DNA of 43,892 bases, from positions 1 to 43,892 of the forward strand of contig JAILDI010000058.1 of assembly GCA_024689525.1 (NCBI GenBank). Reading direction: 5' to 3'. The stretch comes from Bacteroidales bacterium (GTDB lineage: Bacteria; Bacteroidota; Bacteroidia; Bacteroidales; UBA932). Of this stretch, positions 15,992 to 24,800 are shown one piece after another. Both the position numbers and the translations under genes were made by a program. The notes under the pieces are model-generated. The model was given only the letters and a program-made list of their open reading frames with translations. It ran no database searches and had not been told where the DNA came from. The stretch's first letter is position 1, and the number at the start of each line of letters is the position of its first letter.

Positions 15992-17248
15992 CTATTTCAT
16001 ATCATCGGTCTGCGGGCGCAGCACTGTGAGTTGCAGTGTTAGCGCCACTGCCGTTATGCCGCCAAGTATAGCGAACGACAGGCCCAGATTGGAGATGCGG
16101 CCCAGGAGCTGGGTGCAGAGCGCGCCCATAGCCACACCTACCATATTCATAAATCCGTACGCGGTTGCGCGCAGGCGTGAGGGCACGAACTGGCAGAGGA
16201 TGGGCATATTGTTGGTGTCGAACATGCCGTAGCCCAGGCCGAAAATGAGCCCCGAAGCCACCGCCGTAACGATTCCGTGGCCGAGCCCCATAAGCACAAG
16301 GGCGGGAATCATCATGGAAAGGCCGATGGCGCTGGTGTAAATGCGCCCCTTGAGGTTGCGCTTTACCCAGCGGTCCGACATCGGTCCGCCGATCATAACG
16401 CCGATGAATGAGGAGAACGCGATGGTAATCGTGGCCACGGGCCCAGCCACCGCCATTCCTCCGTCGATGTGCTGTGCGAACAGCGTGGGCAGCCAGTTCT
16501 TCGTGGCCCATCCGGGCAGCGATGTGGAGGCGAAGAAGAATAGTATAACCCAGAATGCGATATTGCTGAAAATTAAGCCGAAAGACTTGAAAAGGCCTCC
16601 TTTGCTCCGGGTAGTAAGTGTTTCGGAGGCCAAAAAACGGCGCTCCGAAACACTTCTCCCCTCCGCGAAGGCCTTTTCACGTTTCTCCCGCAGGCAGAAC
16701 ACCAGCACCACCGCATACAGCACGCCGATGATGCCGAACCACTGAAACGTCATCCTCCAGCTGAGGGCCGATGCGAAAATGGCCCCGAAGCCGCCCACGG
16801 CCTGGCCCAGGTACAGGCCCGTCATATGCAGGCCCACGGCCAGGGAGCGGCTCTTGCCCTCGTGATAATCGGCAATGAGCGACAGGCTGGAGGGGATGTA
16901 TAGTGCCTCGCTCACGCCCATAAGGCCGCGCAGCCAGTACATCTGGGAGAAGGTTTGGCAGTGGCCCATAAGCAGCGTCACCAGCGACCATACGCCCAGG
17001 GAACCCACTATAAGCCATTTGCGGCTGAGGCGGTCGGCAATCGACCCGGCAAAGGGGCTCACTACGGCATAGACCCACAGGAAGATGGCCATAAGGCGGC
17101 CGAAGTTCTGCGCAACCTGCAGTTCCGCGATGTCCACGCCTATGGCCGCCTGCATCGTGGAAAGCATCTGGCGGTCCAGGTAGTTGAGGAAGGCCACTAC
17201 CGAAAGCAGCCCCACTACTACCCAGGGATATATGTTCTCTTTCTTCAT
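15992..17248 (-). CDS. nanT: MFS transporter, probable sialic acid importer
   Basis: The protein is 418 residues with about 12 membrane segments. The ACS-type N-terminal motif FLNYLDRQML is present, then the MFS signature GSIADRLSRKW and a second-half GGPMSDRWVKR. Bacteroidota use MFS proteins of this kind to carry N-acetylneuraminate across the inner membrane. The start overlaps the stop of the mutarotase gene by 4 bases (ATGA), so the two are coupled, which is the main reason to assign sialic acid. Without the context, a hexuronate or other acid sugar would be equally possible. Confidence 0.8.
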   Translation of the reverse strand: MKKENIYPWVVVGLLSVVAFLNYLDRQMLSTMQAAIGVDIAELQVAQNFGRLMAIFLWVYAVVSPFAGSIADRLSRKWLIVGSLGVWSLVTLLMGHCQTFSQMYWLRGLMGVSEALYIPSSLSLIADYHEGKSRSLAVGLHMTGLYLGQAVGGFGAIFASALSWRMTFQWFGIIGVLYAVVLVFCLREKREKAFAEGRSVSERRFLASETLTTRSKGGLFKSFGLIFSNIAFWVILFFFASTSLPGWATKNWLPTLFAQHIDGGMAVAGPVATITIAFSSFIGVMIGGPMSDRWVKRNLKGRIYTSAIGLSMMIPALVLMGLGHGIVTAVASGLIFGLGYGMFDTNNMPILCQFVPSRLRATAYGFMNMVGVAMGALCTQLLGRISNLGLSFAILGGITAVALTLQLTVLRPQTDDMK

Positions 17249-18261
17249 TTCAAAAGGAAGATTCCGGGGCTGCGTACGCCGGGTTTTATCTCTCCGCCGG
17301 CGATGAGCACGGTGCCGTCGGCCGCGGCGGCAACGCCTGGCCCGGCAAGGGCGAATGCGGCGTCATCGACCAGGACCGTCCAGTCGTCCCCGTCGAAAAC
17401 CAGCACCTTGCTGCGGAAATGGTACTCTTCCGGAGCCATGGAAAGGTATGGGATGCGGTCTTCCGGGGTGTTGTGAAGGGCTTTGGAGAAGACGGCGCGG
17501 TTAACCCCGCCGGCGAGAACCATACGGCCGTCGGGAAGGACTGCGGCCGTTGCCCCCACGGACATTCCGTCGTCGGGGATTTCAGGAGCGGCCAGCCATT
17601 GCAAGTCGCCTTCCAGAGAAGCCCCGGTGAGCATCCAGCCGTAGGTGTTCTCTTTTTTGGTTTCCGGATTGTAACCACACCAGATATAAATTCCCTGTGC
17701 ACAGGCGTACAGCACAGGTTGGACTCCCTGTTCAGGCATCTTGGCTATTTCCTTCCACTCGTATTCGCCCACTGCGCAGCAGAATACGGAGCCCTCTCCG
17801 GCAAGGAGCAGATGGCTGTCGTATATCGTCCATCCGGCTTCAGCCAGAGGCACGGGAAGCGGAGGGAGTGTGTCCAGGGCGGCCATACCATCCTCGGCAA
17901 GCCTCAGAAGATACACCTTGTCCGATGGATTGCCATCGACCTGCCCGCCTGCGAGCACGAGGCCCTCCGGGACGGGGAAGGTGGCGCCGTAGGCCACCGA
18001 GTCCGGCAGGAGGCCGATGCGGGTCCAGGCGTCATCGGCAAAAGCCCATACATCGCGGTAGACCCGCTTTGTACCGCCTTCCAGAAGGGGTTTGTCTGGG
18101 AAATTCGCCCCGCCGGCCACTATTGCAACAGGGCCGATAAAGCCGCAGAAAGGGGCCGATACGCCCTTGGCATACGCCTCGTCGGGGATGGGCGGCAACT
18201 GCTTGATGTTCATAGAGCAGGATATTAGTAGGAGGGCCGATGCCCAGATCCAGGGTTTCAT
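17245..18261 (-). CDS. nanM: Kelch-type N-acetylneuraminate mutarotase/epimerase-like lipoprotein
   Basis: The protein is 338 residues, N-terminal lipoprotein signal with lipobox LISC. It is a kelch beta-propeller: repeated AGG turns (VAGGANFPDKP, VLAGGQVDG, VLAGGVNRAVF, LIAGGEIKPG). The AGGANFPDKP start is a hallmark of the cyclically permuted mutarotase family (YjhT/NanM), which interconverts alpha and beta sialic acid released by sialidases. The gene overlaps both neighbours by 4 bases. A lipid anchor is unusual relative to the soluble E. coli enzyme, and places the activity in the periplasm or at the surface. Confidence 0.85.
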   Translation of the reverse strand: MKPWIWASALLLISCSMNIKQLPPIPDEAYAKGVSAPFCGFIGPVAIVAGGANFPDKPLLEGGTKRVYRDVWAFADDAWTRIGLLPDSVAYGATFPVPEGLVLAGGQVDGNPSDKVYLLRLAEDGMAALDTLPPLPVPLAEAGWTIYDSHLLLAGEGSVFCCAVGEYEWKEIAKMPEQGVQPVLYACAQGIYIWCGYNPETKKENTYGWMLTGASLEGDLQWLAAPEIPDDGMSVGATAAVLPDGRMVLAGGVNRAVFSKALHNTPEDRIPYLSMAPEEYHFRSKVLVFDGDDWTVLVDDAAFALAGPGVAAAADGTVLIAGGEIKPGVRSPGIFLLK

Positions 18262-19181
18262 AATACGTTGCAGCGCTGGAAGAAGCCGATTTCCTCCAGC
18301 TGGCGTTTAAGTTCAACCTCTTCTTCCGGCGTGATGTTGCGCCAGGGCACGCGGTTGGGGCCGAGGTCCAGGCCGATGAGTTTCATTATGCGTTTTCCGC
18401 CAACGATGTTGCCGCGGAAGTTGCAGATTACGTTGATGACCGCCTGCGAGAAGTTCTGCAGCTCGCGGGCCTTTTCCAGGTCGCCTGCAGCCCAGGCTTC
18501 CCCGATGGCCACCTGCTCGCGGCCGTTGTAGTTGGTGGTGCCGCAGATTCCGCCCTGGGCGCCGCCCTGGGCCAGTGAAGGCAGATAGGTTTCGTCCTGG
18601 CCGTGGAGCATATCGAACTTGCCGTCCTTGTACAGGCGGCACTGGTTGTACTCGTACAGGCTCTCGAAGGTGTATTTGATGCCGGCGAAGTTGGGAATGC
18701 GCCCGTCGACCGCCTTCAGGAATTCCAGCATCGGCAGGAATGCTCCGTTGAATGCGGGGATGTGATAGAAATAGAACGGGAGCTGCGGTGCGGCCGCGGC
18801 TATGGTTTCACAATACAGCACCAGCTCTTCCACACGGCCGATTTTCGGGAAGGGCGGAGCCATTGCGCCGATGCCCCACGCGCCGATCCCCGCGGCGTGT
18901 TTTGCCAGCTCCACGCTCTCCCGCAGGCAGCAGCTGCCTACGTGCACGATTACCTTGAATCCTTCAGGAACCGCTTTGATCCACGCCTCCGCAAGGGCCT
19001 TGCGCTCATCAGTGGTGAGCATATAGCCCTCCCCGGACGAGCCGTTGATGAATACGCCCTTGAGCCCGTTCTTAGCCAGCATTGCGGCATATCTTGGAAT
19101 GGGAGCAAGGTTTATGTCCCCGTTGGGGAGCATAGGGGTGAATGGGGCGTCGATGAGGCCCTTGATTTTCTCGAATTGCAT
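18258..19181 (-). CDS. nanA: N-acetylneuraminate lyase
   Basis: The protein is 307 residues, the family length. It cleaves sialic acid to N-acetylmannosamine and pyruvate in the cytosol. The DHDPS/NAL fold motifs are visible: INGSSGEG (about 46-52, binds the pyruvate carboxylate), the catalytic Tyr139 in FYFYHIP, and the Schiff-base Lys169 in FAGIKYT. It is the first gene of the nanA-nanM-nanT set and overlaps the next gene by 4 bases. The epimerase nanE and an N-acetylmannosamine kinase, needed to finish the pathway, are not in the window. Confidence 0.92.
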   Translation of the reverse strand: MQFEKIKGLIDAPFTPMLPNGDINLAPIPRYAAMLAKNGLKGVFINGSSGEGYMLTTDERKALAEAWIKAVPEGFKVIVHVGSCCLRESVELAKHAAGIGAWGIGAMAPPFPKIGRVEELVLYCETIAAAAPQLPFYFYHIPAFNGAFLPMLEFLKAVDGRIPNFAGIKYTFESLYEYNQCRLYKDGKFDMLHGQDETYLPSLAQGGAQGGICGTTNYNGREQVAIGEAWAAGDLEKARELQNFSQAVINVICNFRGNIVGGKRIMKLIGLDLGPNRVPWRNITPEEEVELKRQLEEIGFFQRCNVL

Positions 19182-19203
19182 AAGCGTTATTCTGTGGTTC
19201 CAA

Positions 19204-19211
19204 CAAATATA
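19204..19211 (-). promoter_or_regulatory. -7 element of the nanA operon promoter
   Basis: On the minus strand TATATTTG, a full TAnnTTTG match 22 bases before the nanA ATG. No clear -33 TTTG is visible, as expected for a promoter needing an activator. Confidence 0.55.
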
Positions 19212-19233
19212 CGAATTTTTACGGAATAATGCT

Positions 19234-19241
19234 TATATTTG
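19234..19241 (+). promoter_or_regulatory. -7 element for the 150-residue lipoprotein gene
   Basis: TATATTTG, a full TAnnTTTG match, 28 bases before the ATG at 19270, facing away from the nanA promoter. Confidence 0.55.
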
Positions 19242-19269
19242 CCAAGTTGACACTAAACACAAAAACAAT

Positions 19270-19722
19270 ATGAAAAAGATTCTCATTCTCGCTGCCGCCT
19301 GCCTTGCAGGCATCCTGATGGCAAGCTGCACCAAGGACGAAACTCAGGACGTCGTCAAAGTTGGCGACCACACCTACACTGTTACCGGGGCCATTTCATT
19401 TGAGTATGAAGGCGAAGTCGGCATCGACTTTGACACGGACAACGGCACCCACGGATTCCTCAAGAATCTCCAGAGCTGCGTGGGAAAGACCGTGGAACTG
19501 GGCAAGGAGCTCTCCGGCATCGAATACTCGATCGGATGCAACGGAAATCCCCAGCTGTACACAATGCTGGAAGGCGGTAAGTTCATCTATAACGACTTCA
19601 AGTCCGGCAAGATGACTATCAAGAAGAAGAATGACGGCTACCGTCTCACCATCGACGCGGTGCTTGCCGTAGGCGGGGAGAAAGTATTCATTGATGTCTA
19701 CGCCCCCCTCGAAAAACTCTAA
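19270..19722 (+). CDS. Lipoprotein of unknown function, 150 residues
   Basis: The ATG at 19270 gives a textbook lipoprotein signal (MKKILILAAACLAGILMASC) followed by TKDE. The remainder is about 125 residues of alternating beta-strand pattern with no motif I recognise; it holds two non-lipobox Cys in the middle (QSCVGKTVEL and SIGCNGN) that could form a disulfide. It has its own promoter and is followed after 9 bases by the 151-residue gene, probably cotranscribed. I do not recognise the family. Confidence 0.75.
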   Translation: MKKILILAAACLAGILMASCTKDETQDVVKVGDHTYTVTGAISFEYEGEVGIDFDTDNGTHGFLKNLQSCVGKTVELGKELSGIEYSIGCNGNPQLYTMLEGGKFIYNDFKSGKMTIKKKNDGYRLTIDAVLAVGGEKVFIDVYAPLEKL

Positions 19723-19731
19723 GACAAGAGG

Positions 19732-20187
19732 ATGGAATACATCAAGCCCATCGACCCGGTTGAGTTTATGGACGCTGCGTCCAAGGAGCTCAACAAGTGC
19801 GTAACCCATTATTTCCGGGAGATCTCCCTGGAAGAGGCAGCCAATCCGGAAATCCTGGACGCAGACTACACGGAGGACTATCTGGAGCGCGTAATCGGCG
19901 ACTATTACAGGCGCCTGTCGATGATCTGGGAGCGCAGTCCCCTTGCGGCATACGCAAATTTCTCGTCCGTGTACCACGTCCCTGCGGTTGAGGAAATCGG
20001 GGACCCGGCGGAGCTGGCCAAGGCCCGCAAGGACGCCACGCGCCGCACCCTGTGGGAGCGCCTCACGCGTACTAATCATAAGGATGTGTACGAGTACAGG
20101 GAAAAGCTGAACACATACGGGGAAGCCCTGCTGAACACGATGCTCAATCGCTTCGCCGACGCAATTATCGCCACTCAGCCGCGCTAG
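19732..20187 (+). CDS. Cytosolic protein of unknown function, 151 residues
   Basis: The product is predicted to be soluble and largely helical, rich in charged residues (segments such as ADYTEDYLERVIGDYYRRLS and TNHKDVYEYREKL), with no signal peptide or membrane segment. AAGAGG just before the ATG could serve as RBS. It follows the lipoprotein gene by 9 bases and overlaps the convergent FmdE-like gene by 4 bases at its 3' end. I do not recognise a family. Confidence 0.7.
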   Translation: MEYIKPIDPVEFMDAASKELNKCVTHYFREISLEEAANPEILDADYTEDYLERVIGDYYRRLSMIWERSPLAAYANFSSVYHVPAVEEIGDPAELAKARKDATRRTLWERLTRTNHKDVYEYREKLNTYGEALLNTMLNRFADAIIATQPR

Positions 20188-20687
20188 ATTTCGAAGATTT
20201 CGTGTCTGTCCCAGGTGCTCCAGTAGCGGAGGGCGGTACGACGGATTTCTTCCCAATAGGCCGGGGAATCGCCAAAGGATTCCCTGGCTTTTTGTATGTC
20301 CTGCCAGATCAGACGCGCATATTCCTCCTTCAGGCGCACCAGGATGGTTTTCCCGTCGTGGGTGAATTCTGCCTGGGGAATGCTCCGCACCTCGGGGTCC
20401 ATGTCGATGAGGCCGCGCCCGAGGGTGGCGCCGGTGCTGATCTGCAGGCCGTCGTTGAGGCAGCTAATCGGCGGTATCGACCCGGCATAAGAGCGTATGC
20501 GCAGTGCGTGGGCATCGGCCTTGAAATAATCCAGGGCGAAGAGGCCCATTTTTACGCCGATGAGGGAATAGATGCCAAGATGGCCGTGCACACTGTTGGT
20601 GAGCACGGCCTTCTCCCATTCGAGGGCTCCGAATCTTTCTATTGTCGACGGGCTGATTGCGGCCACATCGGCCTCCAGGCCTACCAT
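20184..20687 (-). CDS. FmdE-like domain protein lacking the usual cysteines
   Basis: The protein is 167 residues from the ATG at 20687, which overlaps the stop of the S-component gene by 7 bases. The core SVHGHLGIYSLIGVKMG (about 32-48) and CLNDGLQISTGATLGRG (about 76-92) follow the FmdE (formylmethanofuran dehydrogenase subunit E-like) pattern of HGHxCPG, then a CxxDG segment, then TGCTxG. Here CPG reads GIY and TGCT reads TGAT, so part of the metal-ligand set is missing while the His-Gly-His and the Cys-Leu-Asn-Asp remain. It is soluble, with no signal. Tight coupling to an ECF-transporter S component suggests it handles or stores the imported compound. Function is not established. Confidence 0.7.
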   Translation of the reverse strand: MVGLEADVAAISPSTIERFGALEWEKAVLTNSVHGHLGIYSLIGVKMGLFALDYFKADAHALRIRSYAGSIPPISCLNDGLQISTGATLGRGLIDMDPEVRSIPQAEFTHDGKTILVRLKEEYARLIWQDIQKARESFGDSPAYWEEIRRTALRYWSTWDRHEIFEI

Positions 20688-21193
20688 TTCTCTATGGCCT
20701 TGAGGAGGGCCCAACCGCCCATGATCTGGATGAGGATTCCGGGCCAGCCGATGCGCACGTCCTGGAGGGCGTGCAGGATGTTGAAGTCCATAAAGAACTC
20801 CGCGATCATGCCTACGAGCTGATACGACAGCACGGCGATTGCCACGGCCCAGATGGAGAATCCCATCTTACGGCTTACGATGGCCACCGCAAGCACCAGG
20901 GCCAGCGATTTGATAAGGATCGCGGGCAGGGACGCCACGGGCGGCATGCCGAAGAACAGGCAGTTCACGAGCGGCGAAAGCACCGCTGTGAGCAGGCCCA
21001 CCTTCCACCCGCACTTGAACGCGCCGATGAGCGTGAAGAAGTAGATGGGCAGGAAAATCAGGCCTCCGTTGGGGATGAGGTGGCACAGCTGGGGCACAAC
21101 GATGTTGCCCACGATGAATATGGCCGCCGCAATGTAGGTGCGCAGGCTCTTGAAGTTATATCTCTCGAGTGTTGCTGCTGAAGAGTAGCTCAT
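20681..21193 (-). CDS. ECF-type transporter substrate-binding (S) component-like membrane protein
   Basis: The protein is 170 residues with about five to six hydrophobic segments. The pattern, including NIVVPQLCHLIPNGGLIFLP and the VGLLTAVLSPLVNCLFFGMPP segment, resembles S components of energy-coupling-factor importers, which bind a vitamin or metal and use a shared EcfA/EcfT module. No EcfA or EcfT is in the window, so it would be a solitary S component. The FmdE-like gene overlaps its stop. A -7 box lies just upstream at 21212-21219. Substrate unknown. Confidence 0.7.
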   Translation of the reverse strand: MSYSSAATLERYNFKSLRTYIAAAIFIVGNIVVPQLCHLIPNGGLIFLPIYFFTLIGAFKCGWKVGLLTAVLSPLVNCLFFGMPPVASLPAILIKSLALVLAVAIVSRKMGFSIWAVAIAVLSYQLVGMIAEFFMDFNILHALQDVRIGWPGILIQIMGGWALLKAIEKW

Positions 21194-21211
21194 AGTTTTA
21201 GGTTATTTGTG

Positions 21212-21219
21212 CAAATATA
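21212..21219 (-). promoter_or_regulatory. -7 element for the S-component gene
   Basis: On the minus strand TATATTTG, full TAnnTTTG match, 18 bases before the ATG at 21193. Confidence 0.5.
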
Positions 21220-21230
21220 GCAATTATTCG

Positions 21231-21788
21231 CTACAATCCTTCCAGGATGGACGTGAAGCGTATGCGAATGTCGCTGAGGATGCTGCGCCAGTCCTTGAGG
21301 GTGCCGTCCATATTGTCGGAAACCGCCTTGAAGCAGTAGAACGGGATATCGTGGGTGCGGCAGAAGAGGGCTGCGGCGTAGGCCTCCATATCGAACAGGT
21401 CGTACTGTTTGGAAAGGGCCTTCACCTGTTCCGGGCTAAACGTCTGAGTGCTCATGAAATAGTCGCCGGAGTGCACCAGGGCGCCTTCGCCGGGAAGGTC
21501 GATGCGGTCGTAGATGAGCTCGGAGCCGCCGTTGACGAAGTGCCTCACGTTCACGATCTCGCCGATGGGATACTTTGCCGATCCGGCGCTGCCGATATTC
21601 AGGATGATCTTCCCCTGCTTCTTTCCGCCGGCGTACCACTTTTCCAGCGCATTGTACATGCGCATCTTGCCCATACCCGTGTAAATCACCGGGAACCGCA
21701 CGTCGGCCTCTGAAATTTCGTCGATATCGGCCACGAAAAGTACCACGTCGCGGCCGCGGAGCGCATTTAATACCCTTTCTTCAATCAT
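21231..21788 (-). CDS. MTA/SAH nucleosidase-like purine nucleosidase
   Basis: The protein is 185 residues, shorter than the 230 or so of MtnN. Phosphorylase/nucleosidase-fold motifs are present: ILNIGSAGS (about 61-70), the ribose-binding FDMEAYAAA (Met134, Glu135) and the catalytic Asp158 in AVSDNMDG. Such enzymes hydrolyse the glycosidic bond of 5'-methylthioadenosine, S-adenosylhomocysteine or futalosine. The shortened N-terminus leaves the exact substrate open. A perfect -7 box ends 5 bases before the ATG, implying a leaderless mRNA. Confidence 0.78.
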   Translation of the reverse strand: MIEERVLNALRGRDVVLFVADIDEISEADVRFPVIYTGMGKMRMYNALEKWYAGGKKQGKIILNIGSAGSAKYPIGEIVNVRHFVNGGSELIYDRIDLPGEGALVHSGDYFMSTQTFSPEQVKALSKQYDLFDMEAYAAALFCRTHDIPFYCFKAVSDNMDGTLKDWRSILSDIRIRFTSILEGL

Positions 21789-21793
21789 AGGTA

Positions 21794-21801
21794 CAAAGAT
21801 A
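21794..21801 (-). promoter_or_regulatory. -7 element 5 bases before the nucleosidase ATG
   Basis: On the minus strand TATCTTTG followed by TACCT and then ATG. With the start point expected a few bases after the box, transcription would begin at or next to the start codon. Confidence 0.5.
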
Positions 21802-21809
21802 GTGAAAAA

Positions 21810-24800
21810 TCAGATATTCATCCCCTCCGTTTCAAACACTGCGCGGCCTCTGAGGGATTCCAGCTGAACATCAACGCATTTGCTTTCGCCGGGCATGAGG
21901 AAGAAATAATTGTCCGAGTACCAAACCGGTAGCGCAAGGTCGCCAGTGGCACTGTCTTTCACTTTCAGCCTTATCATCAGGGCCGGGGTTTCACCGCGGT
22001 TCTCGAGCGTAACCGCATAACTGGTGGCGGAGAGCTTCTTCACGGAGGTGTGGAGCTTCGTTTTGGCCAGTGTGCGCAGTGCCCTGTAGTTGCCTTCCTC
22101 GCGGCCCTGCCAGTAGAAGTTGTCGGAGAGAACCTTGCCGGAGGCATCCGTGAGCGAAAGTTTTACGAAATACACCTCACTGATGTCTTCCGGAACCTCA
22201 AGCGGGAAGCAGGTGGCGGTGGAATCTTCCGTCAGGTCCAGCTGTGTGCTGTTTCTCCAGGCTTCGCTGCCGTCCATATAGAGGATGCGGGCTTCCGCGT
22301 TCAGGCCTTCGCGTGCGCCGGCGTGGTAGTTCACCACTTCCACGGTGCCCTTGAGGGAGTTCATCTGGATGTGCAGGGGCTCGCAGGCCTTCTTGCAGCC
22401 GAAGAATGAGCCGATGGGCTCGAAGAAGTAGTCGTAGGTCTGCCACACCATCGACGGCCAGGCAGGGTGGCTCATCCACAGGATCATTCCGCGGCGGTAT
22501 TCGCTGCGGGCCTCGAAGATGGCCCTGTAGCCGTCGTAGTTTATCCACTGGGCCAGATAGGAGAATTCCCTGGCGTCGGCAGGCTCGCCGAAGCCTTTTT
22601 CTATCATCTGGTTGAAGCTGTCGGCCGCCTGTGCAGCACTGGCAATCACGCCCAGGGTGTAGTCGTGGAGGCCGTACATCTGGTTGGGATGGGCCATTGT
22701 GTTAACAGGTTCAACACCGTTCTCTCCAAACGCGCGCACCATGTTCTCGTAATTCATCACGGAAGGCATTCCGCGCTCGCTGTGGAACTTGTCGTGCCCG
22801 TGGAGCTGGAAGTATTCCTTCACCGGGAGGGCCCTGTAGGGGCCGCCGCCGGTGACTCCGTCGGCCGCGGAATGGGGGATGTAGAACATTCCGGGATGCT
22901 CCTGGGGAATCATCGTCTCCAGATGGTTTTCAATGATTTCCGGGGGATAGCCTTCGTTGCGGCCTACGTACAGCGCCACGGAAGGGTGGTTGCGGATGCG
23001 GCGCACGTAACGGGTGGCCACTTCGTTGAATCTTTCCGGATTGGCGGGGTTGGGGCCGTCCCAGGGGTTGGCCAGCCAGAAATCCTGCCAGATCATTATG
23101 CCGTACTTGTCGCAGGCCTCGTAGAAGGCCTTGTTGTCCGTCATTCCAACCCAGTCGCGGATCATCGTGAAGTTCATTTGAGCGTGATTGCCCACGGCGA
23201 TGTCGTATTCGCGGGCCTTGTATTCCAGGTTTTCTTCCGGGAATCCCCAGTTGCCGCCGAATCCTATGAAGCGGCGGCCGTTGACATAGAGGCTCAGGCG
23301 CTGGTTCGTGTTCTTTTCGTCGAACACGTTGCCGCTCACGGGCTCGTAGGGCTCAAGTGAGTATGTCATCTGGCGGACGCCGGAGAGGAAGGCCACCTTG
23401 TCGGAGGCGCCGTCTGCTGTGAACGTGAATTCCACGGGATAGAGTTCCTGCTTTCCGTAGCCGTTGGGCCACCACAGGCGGGGATTTTCCAGCACAGCCG
23501 GCTCCATAGCCACGAGCTCGCTGCCTCCGGCCTCCAGGGACACTTCCTTATTCATCGTGAGTTCCCCGAACTTCACTTCCAGCACGCCGCTCACGGGTTC
23601 GTCGCCGTGATTGCATAGCCTTGCGCTGGCGAAAACCTTGGCGCTGGTGGTGTCCGGCAGCGGCAGTTCGCAGCGCACGAAGGGCTCGTCCACGGTGACA
23701 TCGGCCTTATAAGTAAGGTAGACGCTATCGTAAATGCCGATATTCCTGCCGCGCACGGTGGGAATCCAGTCCCAGCCGATGGACGCGTGCATGGTGGGGT
23801 TGTCGGCCCCCAGGATTCCGCCGTTATTGTCCGGCGTAAAGGCGGTCTGCAGCTTTGCCGAGCCGTAATGCGGCGGGCAGATGATTTTCACCGCAATGCA
23901 GTTCAGGCCTTTCTGCAGGATGCCGGTGACATCGAACCTCTGTGCATCGAAAGCACTGCCGATGCAGCCGACGTCCTGTCCGTTGAGGTAGATCCGGGCC
24001 TGGTAGTTCACGCCGTCGAAGTTGAGGAACTGGCGCGGCGAGTCGGGATTGGCCTCGAAGACGCCCCTGTACCAGAAATCGCTCCTGAAATATGAGTCCG
24101 ATATGTACAGCTGGTTGGCTTCGAAATGGGGGTGATGCACGGCGCCGGCGGCGATGTATGAGCTCAGGACCGTGCCCGGGACCTTTGCGTCCATCCAGCC
24201 GGAATCGTCGAAGGTGGCCGATGAGATCTCGTTCCCGGAAGGGTCTGTGGCCGATGCCCTGGCCAGCTTCCAGCCGCCGATGATGTCCTGCCTGTCGCCG
24301 ATGCGAGGATTATCGGCCTTATGCTGTTGTACGGCCTTTTTCCGGCCGATGATCTCCCATTCCGACAGCTCGAAGGGCTCTCCGTTGTCCGTGCTGTCCA
24401 GGACGGCGCGGACATATCGGCCCCTGGCTCCTCCAAGGTCGATTTCCTGTTCTGTGCCGATGATGGCGACGTCCTTCCAGGACTTGCCGTCGCGGGACAC
24501 CTGCACCTTGCCGGACGCCGCGGGGTTGAGCCAGTGGAACACCGACTTCTCCAGGGTGTAGGTGGCGCCCAGGTCGACATCGACCCATTCATTCTCGCTG
24601 CCGGCGCTCTTCCAGACGCTCTGGAACTGCGTGTTGGGCATTATTTCCAGGAGCTGGCCGCCTTTGAAGAAGAAGAGCTCGTTCACGGTGCCGCTGCCGC
24701 CCGGGAGGGTGAGGGTGAGTCTCAGGGCTGCGGGATCCGGCTCCATCGACAGGGGGACAATCCATTCGTCGCGATATATTATAAGGTCGATGCTTGGCGC

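Noticed and set aside
22467..23360. 297-codon plus-strand frame inside the GH2 gene
   Set aside because: Antisense to the catalytic domain of a well-supported GH2 protein; composition is that of a mirrored GC-rich frame.
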